The notes beneath the pieces were generated by a model. The model did no database searches and had not been told where the DNA came from. It worked only from the letters and a program-made list of their open reading frames with translations. Made by a program: the position numbers and the translations under genes. Below are positions 36,234 to 48,448 of a DNA stretch of 64,000 nt, one piece after another. Position 1 is the stretch's first letter. Each line of letters begins with the position of its first letter. Source of the DNA: JACDAN01 sp963847235 (GTDB lineage: Bacteria > Actinomycetota > Thermoleophilia > Gaiellales > Gaiellaceae). The stretch spans positions 62,001-126,000 of the forward strand of contig CAWJYU010000004.1 of assembly GCA_963847235.1 (NCBI GenBank). Reading direction: 5' to 3'.

Positions 36234-37229
36234 ATGTACAGGTATCTGATCAGGCGACTCTTGTGGGCAGGCGTGCTGTTCCTCGCCGTCACCATCGTCT
36301 CGTACATCATCTTCTTCCTCGTCCCCGCCGAGCCGGCGCGACTGATGGCTGGGCCGCAGGCCCCGCCGGACCAGGTCGCGCGCATCCGGAAGCAGATGGG
36401 GCTCGACGATCCCGTGTACCAGCAGTACGGGCGCTTCCTCGGCGGGATGATGCCGGTCAGCTTCGACGGCGGCCTCCATCTCAAGGCCCCCTCGCTCGGC
36501 CGCTCGTACGCGACGCGCCAGCCGGTCACCGAGATCATCAAGGACGCCGCCCCGGTCACGGCCTCTCTCGTCTTCGGAGGCGCGATCCTGTGGATGCTGA
36601 TCGCGGTGCCGATCGGAATCCTCTCGGCGCTGCGACCGCGGTCGCTGTTAGACCGCTCCGCGATGGTGTTCGTCCTGATCGGGATCTCGGCCCACCCTGT
36701 CTGGATCGGCCTGATCCTCATCTACTTCATCGGGTACAAGGCGGGGCTGACGCCGCTCGGTGGCTACTGCGACATGATCAACCCGTCAACCGACTGCGGT
36801 GGGCCGATCGAGTGGGCGCACTCGCTCATCCTTCCGTGGATCACGTTCGCGATCCTCTTCGCAGCGCTCTACGTCCGAATGATCCGCGCGAACGTCCTGG
36901 AAGCCATGAATGAGGACTACGTGCGCACAGCCCGCGCGAAAGGCGCGCCTGAATGGCTCGTCATGCGCGCGCACGTCCTGCGGAACGCGATGCTGCCTGT
37001 GGTGACCATGCTCGGCATGGACATCGGCGTGGCGCTGGGAGGAGCCATTTTCACCGAGGCCGTCTTCGGCTTGCCCGGGCTCGGCCGGAGCGCGCTCCAG
37101 GCGCTCGAGGGCTTCGATCTTCCCGCGGTCATGGGGATCGTCGTCTTCGCAACCGTTTGTGTCATCGTCTTCAACCTGTTCGTCGACCTTCTGTACGCAG
37201 TCATCGATCCGCGCATTAGGCTCTCGTAG
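36234..37229 (+). CDS. Peptide ABC transporter permease (DppB type)
   Basis: A 331-residue permease that opens with the DppB/OppB hallmark YLIRRLLWAGVLFLAVTIVSY and carries the EAA loop DYVRTARAKGAPEWLVMRAHVLRNAMLP. GGAIFTEAVFGLPGLG is the conserved last third. It pairs with the permease at 33219. It lies after the terminator, so its expression depends on read-through or on the TAAGCT box near 36190. Confidence 0.93.
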   Translation: MYRYLIRRLLWAGVLFLAVTIVSYIIFFLVPAEPARLMAGPQAPPDQVARIRKQMGLDDPVYQQYGRFLGGMMPVSFDGGLHLKAPSLGRSYATRQPVTEIIKDAAPVTASLVFGGAILWMLIAVPIGILSALRPRSLLDRSAMVFVLIGISAHPVWIGLILIYFIGYKAGLTPLGGYCDMINPSTDCGGPIEWAHSLILPWITFAILFAALYVRMIRANVLEAMNEDYVRTARAKGAPEWLVMRAHVLRNAMLPVVTMLGMDIGVALGGAIFTEAVFGLPGLGRSALQALEGFDLPAVMGIVVFATVCVIVFNLFVDLLYAVIDPRIRLS

Positions 37230-37252
37230 CCCATGACCGAGGGAACGCGCTA

Positions 37253-39394
<2,142 letters not shown>

Positions 39395-39395
39395 G

Positions 39396-39755
39396 ATGTG
39401 GCTAGCGGCGCTCGGCCGCCTCACCGGGCTCTTCCTGCTGGCCTCGGCGGTGACGCTGGTCGGCGCGCTCATCTTCGGAGTCGCGGCCGGCGCCGACGCC
39501 GCCCGCTCGATCTCGGTCGGCTTCTACCTGACGGGATCGTTCATGCTCGTCGCGGGCTTCTTCGTGGGAAACCGCGGTCCGGTCCGCTTCCGCCGCGACA
39601 AGGAGGCGCCGCTGTTCTGGGGCTCCCGGTTCGTGCGCTGGGCGTCGCCGTCGGAGCGCGACGAGAACATCAACCTCTCCGCGCTCTTCGTCGTGCTCGG
39701 ATTCGTGCTCATTCTCTGCGGCGTCGCGGCCGACAATCGTTACGACCTGGTTTAG
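39396..39755 (+). CDS. Small membrane protein of unknown function
   Basis: A 119-residue protein with three predicted helices (about residues 8-32, 42-58 and 96-112) and a basic, Arg-rich loop between the second and third. I do not recognise a family. It starts one base after the DppF stop and is therefore probably on the transporter transcript. Confidence 0.7.
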   Translation: MWLAALGRLTGLFLLASAVTLVGALIFGVAAGADAARSISVGFYLTGSFMLVAGFFVGNRGPVRFRRDKEAPLFWGSRFVRWASPSERDENINLSALFVVLGFVLILCGVAADNRYDLV

Positions 39756-39764
39756 AACACGGTT

Positions 39765-39794
39765 GGCGGGCAGCCGCCCGCCTAACTATGTTTT
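39765..39794 (+). terminator. Hairpin after the transporter cassette
   Basis: GGCGGGC-AGCC-GCCCGCC (39765-39782) is followed after 8 bases by TTTT. The spaced T-run makes it a moderate terminator candidate. TATGTT (39787-39792) next to it may be the -10 box of the following gene. Confidence 0.5.
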
Positions 39795-39809
39795 GGATGC
39801 TCCGTCACA

Positions 39810-40280
39810 ATGGACGTGCGCCTCGTGAAACCGATGACGAAACAGTGTGAGCGCGCCCGCGAGTGCGCCTCGCTGCGCCTGGACGGCGAGCTCTCCGAGT
39901 TCGAGCAGGCGCTCCTCGTCGCGCACCTCGCGCGCTGCGAGCCGTGCCGGTCGTTCGCGCACGAGCTCGACTCGCTGACGGATCACATGCGCGCGACGCC
40001 GCTCGCCCGTCTCGAGCAGCCGGTCTCGCTGCCGGCCCGCCGCAGGCTCGGCACCCGGCGCCCGGTCGAGATCGCCGCCGCTGCCGCGCTCATGCTGACG
40101 ACGCTCGGCGTCGCCGGTGCCCTCAGGACCGTCGAGACGAACAACCCGACGCTCAGCTTCGGCGCGCCCGGCGTCTCGAACACGCTCGAGAGCCGCGAGT
40201 TCAGCGACATCCGCCGCGAGATGCTCCGGCGGCCGGCCCGCCAGATTTCCCCCGGCGGCCTGAACCTCCCTATCACCTAG
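39810..40280 (+). CDS. Membrane-bound zinc-finger (anti-sigma-like) protein
   Basis: A 156-residue protein. Its N-terminal domain has the ZAS motif H39-x3-C43-x2-C46 in HLARCEPC after a DGELSEFEQ helix. A single membrane helix (about residues 87-107) and a short outer tail follow. This is the layout of anti-sigma factors of ECF sigma factors, but no sigma-factor gene is adjacent or elsewhere in the window, so the partner is unknown. The start could be ATG 39810 or ATG 39834. Confidence 0.75.
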   Translation: MDVRLVKPMTKQCERARECASLRLDGELSEFEQALLVAHLARCEPCRSFAHELDSLTDHMRATPLARLEQPVSLPARRRLGTRRPVEIAAAAALMLTTLGVAGALRTVETNNPTLSFGAPGVSNTLESREFSDIRREMLRRPARQISPGGLNLPIT

Positions 40281-40504
40281 CGGCGCTCGCCGGCGCATGA
40301 CTCCCGCCGGGCGGAGCCCGGCTCCGTCATACGCCACGAGGACGCTAGGTGACCCTGAGCCCGACCGCTACGGTTTGAGTGATGTATGCCTCGCCGATCA
40401 CGTCCTACGTCTGAGCGCTCGACCATGCCGCCAGGTTGGCGGACGCGTCAGAGCGGCACCGTTTGCTGGTTTCGGAGCAGGAACGCTCCGATAGACTTCC
40501 GGGC

Positions 40505-40518
40505 GGCAGGCGCCTGCC
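40505..40518. repeat. Palindrome GGCAGGC-GCCTGCC in the atpD leader
   Basis: A perfect 14-bp palindrome 41 bases before the atpD start. The 279-bp gap before atpD holds nothing else clear apart from a GGGAGG ribosome-binding site; a TAGACT box (40493-40498) is a possible promoter. Confidence 0.4.
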
Positions 40519-40559
40519 CAGGTGGCGCCGCCTTCGACTACTGAGATTTCGGGAGGCTC

Positions 40560-42059
40560 GTGTCTGACAACGCGCAAAACGGAAAGCAGAACGTCGGCAA
40601 GATCGTCGAGATCAAGGGTGTCGTCATCGACGCCGTCTTCCCGAACGAGCTGCCGGCGATCTACTCCGCACTCAGGATCACGGTCGAGGGGCGCGAGCTG
40701 ATTGCCGAGGTGCAGCAGCACCTCGGGGACGACCGGGTCCGCGCCGTCGCGATGGACTCGACCGACGGGCTCGCACGCGGCCTGGACGTCGAGAACACGG
40801 GCGAGCCGATCTCCGTCCCGGTCGGGGACGTGACGCTCGGCCGCCTCTGGAACGTGATCGGAGACCCGATCGACAAGGGCGACGAGCTGCCGGCCGACGC
40901 CGAGCGCTGGCCGATCCACCGTGACCCGCCGAGCTTCCGCGAGCTCTCACCGACTGTCGAGATCTTCGAGACGGGGATCAAGGTCATCGACCTGATCGCC
41001 CCGTACGTGCAGGGCGGCAAGGTCGGCCTCTTCGGAGGCGCCGGCGTGGGCAAGACCGTCCTGATCCAGGAGCTGATCCACAACGTCGCACAGGAACACG
41101 GCGGCGTCTCCGTCTTCGCCGGCGTCGGCGAGCGCACCCGCGAGGGCAACGACCTCTGGCTCGAGATGGAGGAGTCCGGAGTGCTCAACAAGGTCGCGCT
41201 CGTCTACGGGCAGATGAACGAGCCCCCTGGGGCCCGCCTCCGCGTCGGTCTCTCCGGCCTGACGATGGCCGAATACTTCCGCGACCAGGGCCAGAACACG
41301 CTGCTCTTCATCGACAACATCTTCCGGTTCGTCCAGGCGGGCTCCGAGGTCTCCGCGCTGCTCGGCCGCATGCCGAGTGCCGTCGGCTACCAGCCGACGC
41401 TTGCGACCGAGATGGGCCAGCTCCAGGAGCGGATCACCTCGACGCGCACCGGCTCGGTCACCTCGGTGCAGGCGATCTACGTGCCCGCCGACGACCTCAC
41501 CGATCCGGCCCCGGCGAACACCTTCGCCCACCTCGACGCGACGACCGTGCTCTCTCGCGCGATCGTGGAGCAGGGGATCTACCCGGCGGTCGACCCGCTC
41601 GACTCGTTCTCCCGCGCGCTCCAGCCGGGGATCGTCTCGGACGAGCACTACGAGACGGCGACGCGCGTCCAGGAGGTGCTCCAGCGGTACCGCGACCTCC
41701 AAGACATCATCGCCATCCTCGGAATGGACGAGCTCTCGGACGAGGACAAGCTCATCGTCCAGCGCGCCCGCCGCATCCAGCGGTTCCTCTCGCAGCCCAA
41801 CTTCGTCGCCGAGCAGTTCACGGGCACGCCCGGCAAGTACGTCAAGCTCGAGGACACGATCGAGGGCTTCCGCCAGATCCTGGACGGCAAGCACGACGAC
41901 CTTCCCGAGCAGGCGTTCTACATGGTCGGGACGATCGACGAGGCCGTGCAGAAGGCGCGCGAGATGAGCGGCGAGGAGGCCGAGGAGCCCCAGGCGGAGG
42001 CCGAGGAGGAAGAGGCTCCCGAGGCCGAGGCCGAGGCCGCTGAGCCCGTCCCGGCCTAG
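40560..42059 (+). CDS. atpD: ATP synthase F1 subunit beta
   Basis: A 499-residue catalytic subunit with Walker A GGAGVGKT (159-166), GERTREGNDLW (catalytic Glu) and the conserved ELSDEDKLIVQRARRIQRFL. The C-terminus carries an unusual acidic extension of about 28 residues, almost all Glu, Ala and Pro, absent from most bacterial AtpD proteins. GTG 40560 has GGGAGG at 5 nt. It is separated from atpG by the peptide transporter and two small genes, and must have its own promoter or rely on long read-through. Confidence 0.97.
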   Translation: MSDNAQNGKQNVGKIVEIKGVVIDAVFPNELPAIYSALRITVEGRELIAEVQQHLGDDRVRAVAMDSTDGLARGLDVENTGEPISVPVGDVTLGRLWNVIGDPIDKGDELPADAERWPIHRDPPSFRELSPTVEIFETGIKVIDLIAPYVQGGKVGLFGGAGVGKTVLIQELIHNVAQEHGGVSVFAGVGERTREGNDLWLEMEESGVLNKVALVYGQMNEPPGARLRVGLSGLTMAEYFRDQGQNTLLFIDNIFRFVQAGSEVSALLGRMPSAVGYQPTLATEMGQLQERITSTRTGSVTSVQAIYVPADDLTDPAPANTFAHLDATTVLSRAIVEQGIYPAVDPLDSFSRALQPGIVSDEHYETATRVQEVLQRYRDLQDIIAILGMDELSDEDKLIVQRARRIQRFLSQPNFVAEQFTGTPGKYVKLEDTIEGFRQILDGKHDDLPEQAFYMVGTIDEAVQKAREMSGEEAEEPQAEAEEEEAPEAEAEAAEPVPA

Positions 42060-42526
42060 TGGCCACCGAAGGCAGGCACACATTCGACCTCTCGCTCGTC
42101 ACGCCCGACGGGGCGGCGTTCGAGGGCGAGGTCGAGATGCTCATCGTCCCCGGCCAGGACGGCGAGATCGGGATCCTCGCGCGGCACGCGCCGCTCGTGG
42201 CGACGCTGAAAGCGGGCGGCACGCGCGTGCACATCCGCCGCGACGAGGAGATCCGCGAGTTCGCGACCGGCCCGGGGTTCTTCAAGGTCGAGCAGGACCG
42301 GGCCCTTGCGCTCGTCGACGACGCCGTCGACGCTCGCGAGATCGATTCCGACCGTGCCCGCGAGCAGCTCGAGGAGGCGCAGGCGGAGCTCGAGCGCATC
42401 GAGCGCGGCGAGTCGCAGGCCGACCGGTGGCAGGTCGAGCAGCGGATCCGCCACGCCGAGAACCAGCTCGAGGTCTACTCGGGCGGCGGCGGCGGACGGA
42501 TCCGCCCGGTTGCGCCCTCGGGCTAG
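42059..42526 (+). CDS. atpC: ATP synthase F1 subunit epsilon
   Basis: A 155-residue subunit with the N-terminal beta-sandwich (FDLSLVTPDGAAFEGEVEMLIVPGQDGEIGIL) split here as VTPDGAAFEGEVEML and PGQDGEIGILARHAPL, and C-terminal helices with long Glu/Arg repeats and a Gly-rich tail. It regulates rotation and blocks wasteful ATP hydrolysis. The GTG start overlaps the atpD stop (TAGTG). It converges on the reductase gene with a 4-bp overlap. Confidence 0.95.
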   Translation: MATEGRHTFDLSLVTPDGAAFEGEVEMLIVPGQDGEIGILARHAPLVATLKAGGTRVHIRRDEEIREFATGPGFFKVEQDRALALVDDAVDAREIDSDRAREQLEEAQAELERIERGESQADRWQVEQRIRHAENQLEVYSGGGGGRIRPVAPSG

Positions 42527-43155
42527 CCGGTCACCCGATACACGAGGTGTGTCACCTGCGGTGACTCCACGGAGCGCACGAGCTCGATCGGCCGGCGTTC
42601 CGGCTGTTCGAACAGCCTGACGCCGGATCCCAGCAGCATCGGCGCCACGTGGATGTGCAGCTCGTCGAGCAGGCCGGCGTCGAGCGCCTGCTGGGCGACG
42701 TTCGCCCCGCCCGAGACCTGGACGTCCTTCTCGCCGGCGGCCTCCCGTGCCTGACGTACAGCCTCCTCGACCCCGTCGACGAAGGTGTATGTCGTCGTTC
42801 CGCGGACGAGCGGCTCGCGTTCGTGGTGCGTCACGACGAACACCGGCCCGTCGAAGGGCGGATCGTCGCCCCACCAGCTGTTCGCGTTCGGGTCGTCCTC
42901 CCACGAGCCCTCGCCGCCGCTGAACATCCGCCGGCCCATGACAAACGCGCCGGTGCGGTCGCGCATCGCGCGAACGAGCTCGTCGTCAGCGTTCCTCTCG
43001 CCGCCCTCTCGGCCGTGCTGCTCGCGCCAGCCCTCGAGCCCGATGATCCACTCGTGCAGGTCCTCGCCGTGCTCGCCGAGCGGGTCTTCAAGCGTCTGGT
43101 TCGGCCCGGCGACGAAGCCGTCGAGCGACATCGTGATGTTGAGAATGGTTGCCAT
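42523..43155 (-). CDS. Dihydrofolate reductase/RibD C-terminal family protein
   Basis: A 210-residue protein of the RibD_C (DHFR-like) superfamily: TMSLDGFVAGPNQ at the N-terminus, GAFVMGRRMF in the middle, VQVSGGANVAQQ as the nucleotide-binding loop and LDELHIHVAPMLLGSGVRLF at the end. These stand-alone proteins are NADPH-dependent reductases of unknown substrate. The start ATG at 43155 is preceded on this strand by TACCGT (43165-43170) at 9 nt. Confidence 0.88.
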   Translation of the reverse strand: MATILNITMSLDGFVAGPNQTLEDPLGEHGEDLHEWIIGLEGWREQHGREGGERNADDELVRAMRDRTGAFVMGRRMFSGGEGSWEDDPNANSWWGDDPPFDGPVFVVTHHEREPLVRGTTTYTFVDGVEEAVRQAREAAGEKDVQVSGGANVAQQALDAGLLDELHIHVAPMLLGSGVRLFEQPERRPIELVRSVESPQVTHLVYRVTG

Positions 43156-43217
43156 GCCTTAGAGACGGTAGAAGAGAGAGAAAATCATCGTAGGATGTAG
43201 CTGCGCGCGAGGGCGCA

Positions 43218-43301
43218 CCCGGTCCGCGGGCAGGGCAGAGCCCACCTCCCGAAGTTGCACGGACATTCGATCTCTTCTCCGCCCGACACCGCGGACACGG
43301 G
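43218..43301 (+). promoter_or_regulatory. Structured 5' leader of the ankyrin gene
   Basis: CCCG-GTCCGCGG (43218-43229) pairs with CCGCGGAC-A-CGGG (43289-43301) with one bulged A, enclosing a domain of about 59 nt just before the ribosome-binding site GGAGGGAGG. The probable -10 box TAGGAT (43190-43195) gives a leader of about 120 nt. Confidence 0.45.
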
Positions 43302-43319
43302 CCGAAGGAGGGAGGTCGC

Positions 43320-44699
43320 ATGAATCTCGAACAGCTCCGCAAACAGGCGAAGGAGCTCGTAAAGGCGGCGCGGGCCGGTGACCGGTCGGCGCTCGACCGG
43401 CTTGGCGGGCGCGACGTGATCCTTGCTAACGCACAGCTCACCCTCGCCCGAGAGCACGGGTACCCGAGCTGGCCGGCCCTCGTGACGGCGGTCGAGGCGA
43501 GCGCCGATGCGTTCGTGCGCACCGCAACCGACGGCAGGCGCGACCGTGCAGACGCCTTCCTGGCCGCGCGCCCTGAGATCGAGCGCGATCCGTGGGCTCG
43601 GCTCGTGCTCGGGCGCGAATGGGGCGGCGACCCGAACAGGCCCGGCGGTCCGCGGAGCTGGGCCCCCATTCTGTACGTCTGCCATTCGGTCTACGCGAAC
43701 GCCGAGCTCGCGCGAGAGCTGCTGGCGCGCGGCGCCGACCCGAACGCGACCTTCATGAACGAGTACGGCGAGATGTCGGCGCTCTACGGGGCGGCCGGTG
43801 TCGTGTTCGACCCCGAGCTCACTCGCATCCTGCTCGAAGCGGGCGCCAATCCGGACGACGGTGAGTCGGTCTACCACTCCGTGGCCGCGGAGAGCCCTGA
43901 GTGCTTGCGCCTCTTGATCGAGCACGGCGCCGAGACGACCGGCACGAATGCGCTGGCTCACGCGCTCGACTACGACCGGATCGAGCCGGTTCGCATGCTG
44001 CTCGAAGCCGGCGCCGACCCGAACGAGCACGCTCACGTGGCTCATGCGATTCGCCGAGGCCGCGGCCCTGAGTTCGTGCGCCTCCTACACGAGTTCGGTG
44101 CAGATCTCGATCGGCCCGGCGGGGAAACGTGGCGCGGCGACGCCCGGCTGCGCACGCCGTACGCACATGCCGTCCTGCGCGGGCGCGACGATGTCGCGCG
44201 GACGCTCGAGGAGCTGGGCGCATCGACCGCGCGGCCCCCGGACGACGCCGCCGTTGCCGCCGTCGCGCTCGGGGAGCGGCCGGCGCAGCCGCTGTCCGAT
44301 GATCCCGACTACGACGCGCAGGAGGTCTTGATCCTCACTGCCCTTCGCGGGCAGCTCGATCTCGTGGTCGACGTCGTGGGAGTCGACTTCGTCGGCGTCG
44401 TCGGCGGGTCGCCCAAGGGGACGCTCCTCCACCACGCGGCCTGGATGGGGAATCCGGGAGTCGTCCGCGAGCTCCTCGATCTGGGTGCGGACCCATCTGC
44501 GCCCTCACCCGCGGACTTCGAGACTCCGCTTGCGTGGGCCGTGCTCGCCTCCGGGTCGTTCGATATTCCCGACCGCGACTACGTCGCCGTCGCGAAGTTG
44601 CTGGTCGAGCACGGAGCCGAGGTCGAGCCGGGATTCCTGGAGGTCGCGGGCGGCCCGTTGCAGGGGTGGCTACAGTTACAACTACCCGGAGAGCTTTGA
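43320..44699 (+). CDS. Ankyrin-repeat protein
   Basis: A 459-residue soluble protein with several ankyrin repeats; recognisable units include ARELLARGADPNATF, TRILLEAGANPDDG, LRLLIEHGAETTG, VRMLLEAGADPNEHAH, VRELLDLGADPSAPS and AKLLVEHGAEVEPG. The N-terminal 60 residues (LEQLRKQAKELVKAARAGD, then a LTLAREHGYPSWPALVTAVE motif) are the helical start common to this bacterial ankyrin subfamily. It probably mediates protein binding; the partner is unknown. No signal peptide is seen. ATG 43320 has a strong ribosome-binding site. Confidence 0.88.
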   Translation: MNLEQLRKQAKELVKAARAGDRSALDRLGGRDVILANAQLTLAREHGYPSWPALVTAVEASADAFVRTATDGRRDRADAFLAARPEIERDPWARLVLGREWGGDPNRPGGPRSWAPILYVCHSVYANAELARELLARGADPNATFMNEYGEMSALYGAAGVVFDPELTRILLEAGANPDDGESVYHSVAAESPECLRLLIEHGAETTGTNALAHALDYDRIEPVRMLLEAGADPNEHAHVAHAIRRGRGPEFVRLLHEFGADLDRPGGETWRGDARLRTPYAHAVLRGRDDVARTLEELGASTARPPDDAAVAAVALGERPAQPLSDDPDYDAQEVLILTALRGQLDLVVDVVGVDFVGVVGGSPKGTLLHHAAWMGNPGVVRELLDLGADPSAPSPADFETPLAWAVLASGSFDIPDRDYVAVAKLLVEHGAEVEPGFLEVAGGPLQGWLQLQLPGEL

Positions 44700-44729
44700 A
44701 CGGCAGCTTGGCGACCGGGTTACCAAACG

Positions 44730-44784
44730 CCTAAAGAGCCCGCGGAGCCTTCGCTCCCGCACTCTTTAGGACGGGAGCGTTTTC
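44730..44784 (+). promoter_or_regulatory. Candidate RNA switch/pseudoknot in the metH leader
   Basis: CCTAAAGAG (44730-44738) pairs perfectly with CTCTTTAGG (44762-44770). Inside its loop, CGCTCCCG (44752-44759) is perfectly complementary to CGGGAGCG (44772-44779), which contains the GGGAG ribosome-binding site and is followed by TTTTC and the metH ATG. The two helices form an H-type pseudoknot or exclude one another, and a local GCGGAGC/GCTCC hairpin (44742-44760) competes as well. The second helix would hide the ribosome-binding site, or act as a terminator. Confidence 0.55.
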
Positions 44785-45737
44785 ATGAAGGCAACGATCG
44801 AACAACTCAAGGATCTCCTGGACGAGCGAATCGTCGTGCTCGACGGCTCGTACGGCGTCCTGATCCAGAAGACCGTCAAGGGCGAGGAGGCGTACCGGGG
44901 CGAGCGGTTCGCCGACCACCCGCGCGATCTCGCCGGCGACCCCGACCTCCTGAACCTGACACAGCCGGACGTCGTCCGCGACATCCACCAGTCGTACCTC
45001 GACGCGGGCGCCGACGTCGTCACGACGAACACCTTCACGGCGACGACGATCGGTCAGGCCGATTACGGGCTCGAGCAGCACGCATACGAGATGAACGTCG
45101 AGGGCGCGCGGCTCGCGCGGGAGGCGGCGGACGCGCTCGACCGGCCGGCCTGGGTGGCCGGCTCGATCGGGCCGCTGAACGTCTCGCTCTCGCTCTCGCC
45201 CAAGGTCGACGACCCGGCGTTTCGCAGCGCCACGTTCGACCAGGTACAGGAGGCGTACGCCGACCAGATCCGCGCGCTCGCGGAGGGCGGCGTCGACATC
45301 CTCATGATCGAGACGATCTTCGACACCCTGAATTCGAAGGCCGCAGTCGTCGCAGCGAAGGACGTCGCGCCCGACCTGCCGCTCTGGATCTCGTTCACGG
45401 CGATCGACAAGAGCGGCCGGAACCTCTCGGGTCAGACCGTCGAGGCGTTCTGGACGTCGATCGAGCACGCCGATCCGTTCATCGTCGGCGTCAACTGCTC
45501 ACTCGGCGCTACCGAGATGCGTCCGTTCGTGGAGGACCTCTCGCGGGTGGCGACGACGTACGTCGCGTGCCATCCGAATGCGGGTCTCCCGAACGCGATG
45601 GGCGAGCACGACGAGCAGCCGGGAGACACGAGCCGGATCCTGGGCGAGTTCGCGAGGGACGGCCTGGTCAACGTGGTCGGCGGCTGCTGCGGCACGACGC
45701 CGGAGCACGTGAAGGCGATCGTCGAGGTGGTGAACGC

Positions 45738-45741
<4 letters not shown>
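44785..45741 (+). CDS. metH: Methionine synthase, homocysteine-binding module (separate subunit)
   Basis: A 318-residue protein corresponding to the N-terminal homocysteine S-methyltransferase domain of MetH. Zinc ligands are the Cys in GVNCSLGA and the Cys pair in GGCCGTTPEH. DGSYGVLIQ and TNTFTATTIGQADYG are characteristic barrel motifs. It activates homocysteine for methyl transfer from methylcobalamin. The gene ends cleanly with a 4-bp ATGA overlap to the rest of MetH, which looks like a natural split rather than an error. Confidence 0.92.
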
Positions 45742-48402
<2,661 letters not shown>

Positions 48403-48448
48403 GCTATCCTCCTCGGGAGGCGCCCGTGAGGGCGTCTGTCGCATTCTT

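Noticed and set aside
44730..44784. Assigning the metH leader to the SAM-II, SAH or cobalamin riboswitch class
   Set aside because: The pseudoknot-like layout is suggestive, but the conserved loop sequences of those classes are not present, so only a generic switch is claimed.
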